This document shows, in pieces, positions 1 through 5,755 of a stretch of DNA of 8,039 nt (positions within the stretch are counted from its first letter, which is position 1; each line of letters begins with the position of its first letter). The position numbers were made by a program, and so were the translations under genes. Source of the DNA: Desulfobacterales bacterium (GTDB taxonomy: Bacteria; Desulfobacterota; Desulfobacteria; Desulfobacterales; UBA11574); assembly GCA_030145595.1 (NCBI GenBank), contig JAQYVG010000158.1, positions 1 through 8,039 of the forward strand. Direction: 5' to 3'. The notes beneath the pieces were generated by a model, which did no database searches, had not been told where the DNA came from, and was given only the letters and a program-made list of their open reading frames with translations.

Positions 1-210
1 GTCTTACCTGTGGTGGAGGAGGACTTGGAGGCTGTTCTTGTTGAATACGAGGAAACCTTTGATTCTGAGGATCCCATTCAAGAAGTCGATGAAGATATTT
101 TGCAAAATGTCGTTGACGGATACCTACCTGCCTTTCTAACCCCCATATTAGGATTTTCACTAAATTCCAAGGCAATGCGACATGTTCAGGAAAAGAGAGA
201 TAATATTTAA
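1..210 (+). CDS. C-terminal fragment of an unrecognised acidic protein
   Basis: The reading frame is open from the first base and ends at a TAA at 208-210, so this is the last ~69 codons of a gene that begins left of the window. The visible tail is strongly acidic in its first half (runs of Glu/Asp such as VVEEDLEAV and DSEDPIQEVDED). It then turns hydrophobic (GYLPAFLTPILGF) and ends with a basic stretch, MRHVQEKRDNI. I do not recognise the family, and no catalytic motif can be read from so short a piece. A GTG at 10 could in principle start a 66-residue protein, but there is no room to see a ribosome binding site, and a fragment is the simpler reading. About 93 nt of very A+T-rich DNA separate it from the methyltransferase gene at 304, so the two need not be cotranscribed. 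Confidence 0.55.
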   Translation, partial: VLPVVEEDLEAVLVEYEETFDSEDPIQEVDEDILQNVVDGYLPAFLTPILGFSLNSKAMRHVQEKRDNI

Positions 211-303
211 ACATTAATAATTTAGAAATAAAATATTTAGATATTTACTTTTAAGGTATTAAGGTGTATGAATGCCGGATAAACATAAACTTGGGTTGAG
301 ATA

Positions 304-1095
304 ATGGCTACTGAAGATAAATGGGATAACAAGGGGCAGTATACCGAGAAGCGCATCATGCTTTACGAGCAGATATTTGGCAAGGGGTATATCAGTGCCG
401 GCGGACACAGGATGACGGAGCAGATGTGTCTACCATTGCAAAATCTCAAAAAAGATTCCCGCGTTCTGGATATCGGAAGCGGCATTGGCGGTCCCGCATT
501 TTTTTTGGAGTCTCAATACGATTGCAGCCTTACCGGCGTGGATCTTTGTGGCGATATATTTACCATTGCAACAGAAAGAACAGCCACAAAGGGTAGCAAG
601 GTGAATTTCATGTGCGGGGACATCCTGAACATGGATTTTGCCTCCAAGTCTTTTGATGTCATCATGAGCCGCGACACACTCCTTCATCTCTCGGAAACCA
701 AGAAACGCGAACTCTTTGCGAAATGCATCCAATGGCTCGACGATAACGGCGAGATAGTCATAGGGGATTACTGCCGGCGTCCCCGAGACGAGGAAATTTG
801 CGAGTCTTTCAAAGCGTACATCATCGATCGCGGATATGACTTGCACGAGCCTTTGGCATACGGAAAACTGCTGGAGGATGCAGGTTTCAAGCAGGTGGAA
901 GCAAAGGACGTTTCTATCGAATTTCTTGAGATGCTTGAGACTGAACTGGAGCGGTTTCGAAACAATAGCCATCAGCTGTCAGAAAACTTTACAAAGGATG
1001 ACTATGACAGCATCGAAAAGAATTGGCTTGCAAAAATTGAGTGGGTTCGCAGCGGTGACATGCGGAAAGGTATCCTGTTTGGTAGACAGGAATAG
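304..1095 (+). CDS. Phosphoethanolamine N-methyltransferase, MT2/PMT type
   Basis: SAM-dependent methyltransferase of 263 residues, about the length of Plasmodium PMT (266). It should methylate a phosphobase towards phosphocholine in the cytosol. Seen: SAM motif I LDIGSGIGG (55-63), the acidic GVD (Asp80) and GDI (Asp106). The residues known from Plasmodium PMT to hold the phosphobase all have counterparts: Tyr13 in QYT (= Tyr19), Asp124 and His128 in SRDTLLHL (= Asp128/His132; Tyr19-His132 is the catalytic pair), Tyr156 in GDYC, Tyr172/Arg176/Tyr178 in AYIIDRGY, and Lys244 in LAKI. YEQIFGKGYISAGG (21-34) matches the family's substrate-lid segment. The second half (RGYDLHEP, LAYGKLLEDAGF, FTKDDYD) looks closer to the second domain of plant PEAMT than to the Plasmodium enzyme; this comparison is from memory. 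By analogy it either performs all three methylations (Plasmodium) or the last two (plant/nematode MT2). The start at 304 follows GGGTTGAG with tight spacing. The upstream in-frame ATG at 268 hits a stop at once. Confidence 0.9.
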   Translation: MATEDKWDNKGQYTEKRIMLYEQIFGKGYISAGGHRMTEQMCLPLQNLKKDSRVLDIGSGIGGPAFFLESQYDCSLTGVDLCGDIFTIATERTATKGSKVNFMCGDILNMDFASKSFDVIMSRDTLLHLSETKKRELFAKCIQWLDDNGEIVIGDYCRRPRDEEICESFKAYIIDRGYDLHEPLAYGKLLEDAGFKQVEAKDVSIEFLEMLETELERFRNNSHQLSENFTKDDYDSIEKNWLAKIEWVRSGDMRKGILFGRQE

Positions 1096-1112
1096 CCGGG
1101 TGTTTTTAGTTA

Positions 1113-1253
1113 GTGTCCATCCATAAATGGTCTTTTTGCCCAATCTCTGCGTTATGCTCAAAAAATAATCCTCGGAATATCAACTATATGCCTGTGGTTA
1201 TTTTTTTCGCATGCCTTGATCTTGAACAAAAATCCTCATTTATGGATGGACAC
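1113..1253. mobile_element. 141-bp MITE-like element with target duplication
   Basis: The element is bounded by perfect 17-bp terminal inverted repeats, GTGTCCATCCATAAATG at 1113-1129 and its reverse complement at 1237-1253. It is flanked by a perfect 6-bp direct repeat TAGTTA at 1107-1112 and 1254-1259, read as the target-site duplication. Inside, AAAAAATAATC (1160-1170) and GGTTATTTTTT (from 1196) pair imperfectly, as do stretches next to the ends, so the whole element could fold into one long hairpin around 1175-1190. There is no coding capacity. This is the form of a miniature inverted-repeat transposable element moved by a transposase encoded elsewhere; the parent IS family cannot be named from the window. 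It separates the MT2 gene from the PLP-enzyme gene and may alter their cotranscription. Confidence 0.82.
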
Positions 1254-1308
1254 TAGTTAGGGATCTTTTCATATTATTTTGAGCAATTAACTCCGTATCA
1301 ATCTATCG

Positions 1309-2634
1309 ATGGTGACAAGGATGATAATTTTAACAAATGAAGAAAAAGCTATTGCTAACGCCATAAAACAGCTAAGCGATGAAGCAGGTTCACATTCTCC
1401 AAGCATATTTACAATTGCTGAAGAGTTGCCCCAACTGGAGATAAAAGTAGATGCGTGTTTTTTATCCAATCCATATGCTACGGATTTGGTTTTGGATAAC
1501 TTTACAAAGGAGTTAATCCATACCAACAAGTTCAGGAAAGTAATAGAGTTTTATCCCTCCCAAAATCAGGTGATAGCTAACGTTTTATCAAACCATTTGA
1601 ATGTGCCGGCAAAAAATATTTTTATTGGAAATGGGGCGACTGAAATTATTCAAGCGGTTCTTCACACCTTCACAACGCGGAAAATAATTGTCAACATCCC
1701 TACATTCTCACCATATTATGAGTTTGTGAAAAGCGGCGTAGAAGTTGTTTTTGACGAACTCAATCAAGATGACAATTTGAGGATAAATATTGAAAAGTAT
1801 ATTCAACTTGTCGAAAAAGAAAAGCCGGATACGATTGTATTGATCAATCCTAACAACCCCAGTGGGGGATATATTAACCTGGCAGATATTAAATACCTTG
1901 TAAATCAATTGTGGTGGGTTGAAAATATTATCATTGACGAGAGCTTTATTCATTTTGCCCATGAAGATGAGTCGTATGCAATAAAAAGTGCAACAATGAT
2001 GACAAAAGAATTTAAAAATCTAATAATTGTCAAAAGCATGACCAAAGATTTCGGGATAGCTGGTATTCGTGCTGGATACGCGGTTATGGATAAAGAAAAA
2101 GTCAATTATTTGCTCCGATATGGTCATCTTTGGAATGTGTCCGGATTAGCTGAATATTTTTTCAGGCTTTATGTGCAGGATGAATTTCAAAAAAAATATG
2201 AAAAAGTACGTATTCGTTATATTCAGGAAACTGAACATTTATTTTCTGAAATCGCAGCTATAGCTGGTCTTAAAGTCTATCCAAGCCTGGCAAATTTCAT
2301 CTTAGTTGAGTTGACGAACGGTGCGACATCCTCTGACTTCGTTTCTAAATTATTAATTAAATATGGTGTCTACATTCGAGACTGCTCTGACAAGATAGGG
2401 ATTGACGGAGAATTTGTTCGGATTGCTTCAAGAACGCAAGCCGAAAATGAGATAATTATGTCTGCGGTAAAAGATGTTCTTCAAAATGAGAACATCCATG
2501 AGACCTTGCGAATGCTCTCCGCTGCTAAGGGTTCGCGCAAAAATAACTTCGAAGAATTGACGCTCGGATTTGGTTCAGGTTTGGCTGATCCGAGAGAGCA
2601 AAACCACAGGAATAGCGAGCTATTTCGCGAATGA
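1309..2634 (+). CDS. CobD/HisC-like PLP enzyme, putative phosphoserine decarboxylase
   Basis: Fold-type-I PLP enzyme (aminotransferase class I/II), 441 residues as read. Seen: LSNPYA (52-57), where the HisC/CobD core normally begins, GNGATE (108-113) for the PLP phosphate, NPNNPSGG (180-187), IIIDESF with Asp210 for the pyridine nitrogen, SMTKDFGIAGIRAGY with Schiff-base Lys246 and Arg254, and the carboxylate-binding Arg371 in FVRIASRTQAEN. A basic residue a few positions after that Arg fits threonine-phosphate decarboxylase (CobD) relatives better than histidinol-phosphate aminotransferase, but this is weak. It lies between two phosphobase methyltransferase genes. I therefore infer decarboxylation of O-phosphoserine to phosphoethanolamine; an aminotransferase role is the main alternative. 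Residues 1-48 are an N-terminal extension to the core. The last ~35 residues (from 407) are encoded inside an insertion element and are probably not native. The start is uncertain: no clear Shine-Dalgarno precedes 1309, and ATG 1321 is an alternative. The gene is A+T-rich compared with those downstream. Confidence 0.8.
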   Translation: MVTRMIILTNEEKAIANAIKQLSDEAGSHSPSIFTIAEELPQLEIKVDACFLSNPYATDLVLDNFTKELIHTNKFRKVIEFYPSQNQVIANVLSNHLNVPAKNIFIGNGATEIIQAVLHTFTTRKIIVNIPTFSPYYEFVKSGVEVVFDELNQDDNLRINIEKYIQLVEKEKPDTIVLINPNNPSGGYINLADIKYLVNQLWWVENIIIDESFIHFAHEDESYAIKSATMMTKEFKNLIIVKSMTKDFGIAGIRAGYAVMDKEKVNYLLRYGHLWNVSGLAEYFFRLYVQDEFQKKYEKVRIRYIQETEHLFSEIAAIAGLKVYPSLANFILVELTNGATSSDFVSKLLIKYGVYIRDCSDKIGIDGEFVRIASRTQAENEIIMSAVKDVLQNENIHETLRMLSAAKGSRKNNFEELTLGFGSGLADPREQNHRNSELFRE

Positions 2635-2701
2635 GGTATCAGCCGAAGATGGGCTGAAGCTGAGATGTAAAAATGTGAAGTTATTTTTGCGCGAGCCCTA
2701 A
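2526..2701. mobile_element. ~176-bp inverted-repeat element at 3' end of PLP gene
   Basis: Two 25-bp arms, 2526-2550 and 2677-2701, are inverted copies of each other with 23 of 25 matches; the shared core is TCGCGCAAAAATAACTTC. A nested shorter pair, GGCTGAT (2583-2589) and ATCAGCC (2638-2644), lets the interior fold as well. The arms begin just after codon 406 of the PLP-enzyme gene. The element therefore supplies that gene's last ~35 codons and its TGA at 2632-2634. It has no ORF of its own and looks like a second, unrelated MITE. No convincing target duplication is visible (only CTAA at each edge, overlapping the arms), so the exact ends are uncertain. It ends 22 nt before the ATG of the next methyltransferase and could affect its expression. 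Confidence 0.7.
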
Positions 2702-2723
2702 ACATGAAGTGGAATTTAGTATT

Positions 2724-3353
2724 ATGTGCGTTAATCATAATGAACGACTAAGTTTTTGGAAACAACAAAACGATGATGTGACAGGTATGATGTGCAATCC
2801 TGATGCCCTGGAATTGGATGTTTCTGAAAGAACTGAAATTATCAACGCTTTACCAGATCTAAAAGGAAAACAAGTATTGGAGCTGGCAGCCGGCATTGGT
2901 CGGTTTACTACATATTTTGCTTCGGTGGCCGAACATGTCACCGCTATAGATTTCGTAGATAAGTTTATAGAAAAAAACAAAAGAGAGTGTTCAAATTGGT
3001 TTAATACTACTCATCTGGTTGCAGATGTGATGGACTTAAATTTCGAAAATGAACGTTTTGATTTTGTTTTTATTAACTGGCTGTTTATGTATCTTATGGA
3101 TGATGAAATCCGCATACTGGGCGATCGGATAAATCAATGGCTCAAACCGGAAGGGTTATTTTTTTTCAGGGAGAGTTGCGTCAGTAGTTCAAACCCGAAT
3201 AGGGCTCATGCGAGCACTCAATATAGAGACCCCAAGTTTTACACCGACCTATTGATGTCAAATTTTATCCTTTTGTCTCAGGGGAATGTTGCGATCTATG
3301 AACGCAATTACGAAAATCCCAACCAATGCTGGTGGCTATACCAAAAAATCTGA
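2724..3353 (+). CDS. Phosphoethanolamine N-methyltransferase, plant MT1 type
   Basis: SAM-dependent methyltransferase of 209 residues from the chosen ATG. It resembles, segment by segment, the first catalytic domain of plant phosphoethanolamine N-methyltransferase, as I remember the Arabidopsis sequence. Seen: an FW near the N-terminus, motif I VLELAAGIGRFT (51-62; plant VLELGAGIGRFT), AIDF with Asp76 (plant ALDF), VAD at 99-101, INWLFMYLMDDE (117-128; plant SNWLLMYLSDKE), FFRESC (147-152, identical), QYRDPKFY (166-173; plant HYREPRFY) and the C-terminal QCWWLYQK (plant QICWIWQK). In plants and nematodes this domain performs the first step, phosphoethanolamine to phospho-monomethylethanolamine, and an MT2 enzyme finishes. 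An MT2-type gene lies at 304, so the two probably work in sequence. An in-frame GTG at 2709 would add five residues; ATG 2724 is preferred because its N-terminal length fits the family and GGA lies about 10 nt upstream. The Shine-Dalgarno is weak. The gene is A+T-rich. Confidence 0.87.
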   Translation: MCVNHNERLSFWKQQNDDVTGMMCNPDALELDVSERTEIINALPDLKGKQVLELAAGIGRFTTYFASVAEHVTAIDFVDKFIEKNKRECSNWFNTTHLVADVMDLNFENERFDFVFINWLFMYLMDDEIRILGDRINQWLKPEGLFFFRESCVSSSNPNRAHASTQYRDPKFYTDLLMSNFILLSQGNVAIYERNYENPNQCWWLYQKI

Positions 3354-3440
3354 AATAAACCCCGCCGTTTTACCCACAGTGAAAAAAATATATTCGCAAT
3401 TTTGTTAGGCCGTGTTAAAAATCCGTTAGGCAACAAATAG

Positions 3441-3467
3441 TTGACAATTGCTTTTTGAATATATATC
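3441..3467 (+). promoter_or_regulatory. Sigma70-like promoter of the MarR gene
   Basis: A perfect -35 hexamer TTGACA (3441-3446) is followed 15 bp later by TATATC (3462-3467). This would start transcription around 3474, roughly 25 nt before the MarR ATG. The spacing is shorter than the ideal 17, where the hexamer would be the poorer TATCCA. The -35 is overlapped by a small inverted repeat CAACAAATAGTTG (3431-3443). A pair of direct repeats GTTAGGC (3404-3410, 3425-3431), 21 bp apart, lies just upstream. Either could be an operator, but neither is proven. Confidence 0.45.
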
Positions 3468-3487
3468 CATGGCAAGAGACACGTTGT

Positions 3488-3491
3488 GGAG
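3488..3491 (+). promoter_or_regulatory. Ribosome binding site setting the MarR start
   Basis: GGAG sits six bases before ATG 3498. This is good spacing and favours that start over the in-frame GTG at 3486, which the same GGAG would overlap. Confidence 0.6.
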
Positions 3492-3497
3492 CAAGGG

Positions 3498-4013
3498 ATG
3501 TATACTGAAAATGAATTGCTAATAAAGGAAATCGTAGGCGCGATCCGCAAGTTTGTTCGAGCTGTATCTCTCGACGCCTATAAGATGAGTAAACAATACG
3601 ACCTGACAGGACCGCAAAGCTCGGTATTGAGGACCCTGGTCAAATACGGTCCCCTTGCATCAGCATCCTTGAGCCGCAGGCTATACGTTACACCAGCCAA
3701 CATTACAGGTATCGTGGATCGCCTGGAAAAAAGGGGACTGGTGAAACGGGTCCCTAAAGAGGGAGATCGCCGGGTTGCGTTGGTTGAGCTGACGGAAAGC
3801 GGTGATGAACTGAGCAAATCATTACCTGATCCGCTCGAAAAGAGATTTATTTACGAACTTGCCGACCTGGAAACGGAGCATGTTCGCATACTCGCATTGG
3901 TGATGAATCAAATTCTCAACCTGATGGACGCCAAGGGTGTCGACAATGCATTTTTAGAGTTACATCAGAACCCAAAAACCGAACACAACAACCCGGATCA
4001 AAATGAATCGTAA
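3498..4013 (+). CDS. MarR-family transcriptional regulator
   Basis: Winged helix-turn-helix regulator of 171 residues, typical for the family, expected to bind palindromic DNA as a dimer. Seen: an N-terminal helix bundle (about 1-35), then LTGPQSSVLRTLVKYGPLASASLSRRL, a recognition-helix segment VTPANITGIVDRLEKRGLVKR (from 64), the wing DRR (90-92) with ALVELTESG, and a long C-terminal dimerisation helix (about 105-150). It ends in a polar Asn/Glu-rich tail that is probably disordered. The ligand cannot be read from the sequence. It is followed after 109 nt by the HAD and PHP genes on the same strand and is the likely regulator of that pair, of itself, or of the divergently acquired genes to its left. 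The start is chosen at ATG 3498 because of the GGAG at 3488; a GTG at 3486 would give 175 residues. Confidence 0.88.
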   Translation: MYTENELLIKEIVGAIRKFVRAVSLDAYKMSKQYDLTGPQSSVLRTLVKYGPLASASLSRRLYVTPANITGIVDRLEKRGLVKRVPKEGDRRVALVELTESGDELSKSLPDPLEKRFIYELADLETEHVRILALVMNQILNLMDAKGVDNAFLELHQNPKTEHNNPDQNES

Positions 4014-4122
4014 ATCTGACCGCTAACCGCCCCCTTATGAAAAATATTTGTCCTAACCCAGTCAAGCCGGAGCCAAAAAATATTTACCGCAAAATCCATT
4101 TTTAAGTAACGAATTAAGGGAA

Positions 4123-5154
4123 ATGAAACCTCAAGGATTAATCGTTTTTGATATGGATGGGGTTATTGTTGATGTTTCAGGGTCATACCGTGAGACTGTA
4201 AGACAAACCGCCGGATTATTTTTCGCCGAGGCCGGTTCATGGCAGGATCTTCCGGACCCCTTGTTTCCCTTAACAGATCTTGCCATAGTTAAACAAAGCG
4301 GGGGACTCAATAATGATTGGGATTTGACCTTTTTGGTCATAAATCTTTTATTCATTTTGGTAGAGGGCTTGCCGGAGCATAATGACCCCAACCCCTGGTC
4401 CAGGCATACTAAAACTATCCGTCGTTGTGACGTTGCCGCCCTGGCTCGATTTCTAAACTCCACCAAAAGACCGCTAACCACCCTGCTGGAAAGAAATGGA
4501 AAACGAAAGCACGAATTCATCACCGGCCTTTACACCGGCGATGTTGGGAGCGGAAATATTATAAAGCAGATTTTTCAGGAGATATATCTTGGAAAGGACC
4601 TGTTTGAATCCACCTATGGCATTCCGGCCAAAGTGTATTATGAAGAGGGCTATATCAACAGAGAAAGACTTCTTGTCGGCACGCCCATCCTCGAAGGCCT
4701 CTCAAAAAGCAATATTCTGGCCATAGCTACCGGCCGGCCTAAAGCCGAGGCAGACTATCCGTTAGATTTTTTCGGTCTGAGAAAATTTTTCTCGTCTGTC
4801 ATCACACTGGACGATTGCCTTGAAGAAGAGCATCGAATATTCGAGCAGAAAAATATAAACGTATCGTTCAGCAAACCGGATCCCTATATGCTGGATGTTG
4901 TTGCAGAGACCTTCAAATCTCAGGTTTCCGAATTCTATTACATCGGAGATATGCCTGATGATATGGTGGCGGCTGCAAGGTCTATGGCGGAATTTGTCGG
5001 GATCGGCATTTTGATCTCATCTTCTGAAAAAGATGCGCTCAGACAAGACCTGCTGCGGGCCGGTGCTGATTACATTATTGATGATTTTGAGGAATTAAAG
5101 AGTATAGTAGAATCCAAGCATGATCGATCTTCATACGCATTCAAATTTAAGTGA
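4123..5154 (+). CDS. HAD-superfamily phosphatase-like hydrolase, IA-type with large cap
   Basis: HAD hydrolase of 343 residues, long for subfamily IA because of a big cap inserted between motifs I and II. Seen: motif I VFDMDGVIVD with nucleophile Asp10 and acid/base Asp12, motif II ATGRP with Thr203, motif III Lys251 in SKPDP, and motif IV YIGDMPDD with Asp276 and Asp280. All four catalytic elements are intact, so it should be an active Mg-dependent phosphohydrolase in the cytosol. The opening IVFDMDGVIVDVSGSYRET resembles the small clade once modelled as HAD-IA hypothetical protein 1 (TIGR01548), from memory; that clade has no settled substrate. The PHP gene starts inside its last codons (35-nt overlap), so the two are probably coupled and may share a pathway. 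AAGGG lies only two bases before the ATG, an unusually close ribosome binding site. A phosphobase phosphatase role is conceivable but unsupported. Confidence 0.85.
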   Translation: MKPQGLIVFDMDGVIVDVSGSYRETVRQTAGLFFAEAGSWQDLPDPLFPLTDLAIVKQSGGLNNDWDLTFLVINLLFILVEGLPEHNDPNPWSRHTKTIRRCDVAALARFLNSTKRPLTTLLERNGKRKHEFITGLYTGDVGSGNIIKQIFQEIYLGKDLFESTYGIPAKVYYEEGYINRERLLVGTPILEGLSKSNILAIATGRPKAEADYPLDFFGLRKFFSSVITLDDCLEEEHRIFEQKNINVSFSKPDPYMLDVVAETFKSQVSEFYYIGDMPDDMVAAARSMAEFVGIGILISSSEKDALRQDLLRAGADYIIDDFEELKSIVESKHDRSSYAFKFK

Positions 5155-5755
5155 CGGGGTCTTGATTCCATCCGAGTTGGCAAGGCGCGCAGAGTGTGCC
5201 GGACTCAGAGGCATAGGGATAACCGACCACGGCGACCTATCCAACATTGATTTCATTATTCCCAGAATCGTTGCCATTGCCCGGGAGTTGAACAGGGTCA
5301 TGAATGTTACGGTAATTCCGGGGATAGAAATCACCAATGTTCCGCCTGATTTGATAGAAAAAACAACCGGTAAGGCTCGCGCATTAGGAGCCAAGATTAT
5401 TGTGGTCCATGGCGAAACCCTGCTCGATCCGGTTGCTCCCGGCACCAACCGTGCCGCCCTGGAGGCAGGTATCGACGTGCTCGCCCACCCCGGCCTGATC
5501 ACCGAGGAAGATGTCGTCAAGGCCCAGGAAAATGGGGTCTTTTTGGAGATTACCGCCCGCAAAGGGCATTGCCGGGCCAATGAGCATGTTGCCCGGTTGG
5601 CCCGCAAGGTCGGAGCCAAACTTGTGATCAACACGGATGCCCACGAGTCCGGTGATCTGATTGATAAGAATATGGCAATACAGATTGTACGTGGCGTAGG
5701 TCTTACCGAGCAGGACTTTGTAGAGATGCAGAAGAATGCATCTACCTTCCTTTAA
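5120..5755 (+). CDS. PHP-domain metal-dependent phosphoesterase
   Basis: PHP (polymerase and histidinol phosphatase) domain protein of 211 residues, a single-domain size. The expected metal ligands are all visible in order: His5 and His7 in DLHTHS, Asp12, Asp36-His37 in ITDHGD, Glu70 in PGIEIT, His97 in VVHGE, His123 in VLAHPG, and Asp173/His175 in NTDAHESGD. A three-metal phosphoesterase centre is expected. Databases usually label such proteins histidinol-phosphate phosphatase-like, but no other histidine-biosynthesis gene is present, so I would not assign that substrate. The ATG lies within the HAD gene in another frame (35-nt overlap), and the ribosome would probably be delivered by HAD translation. 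Its stop directly abuts the stop of the convergent aminopeptidase. Base composition is richer in G+C than the region left of 3400. Confidence 0.86.
   Translation: MIDLHTHSNLSDGVLIPSELARRAECAGLRGIGITDHGDLSNIDFIIPRIVAIARELNRVMNVTVIPGIEITNVPPDLIEKTTGKARALGAKIIVVHGETLLDPVAPGTNRAALEAGIDVLAHPGLITEEDVVKAQENGVFLEITARKGHCRANEHVARLARKVGAKLVINTDAHESGDLIDKNMAIQIVRGVGLTEQDFVEMQKNASTFL

Noticed and set aside
430..972. 180-residue minus-strand frame inside the MT2 gene
   Set aside because: It lies wholly opposite a gene with full family motifs, and its translation has no recognisable domain; it is a shadow frame.
3354..3440. Possible rho-independent terminator after the MT1 gene
   Set aside because: I found A-rich runs but no stable G+C stem followed by a T-run.
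5131..5634. 167-residue minus-strand frame opposite the PHP gene
   Set aside because: The plus-strand frame carries every PHP metal ligand; the opposite frame shows no motif and low-complexity Ser/Ala/Pro content.
5120..5755. Assignment of the PHP protein as histidinol-phosphatase (HisK)
   Set aside because: The metal ligands are shared by the whole superfamily, the protein is shorter than typical HisK, and no his genes are nearby.
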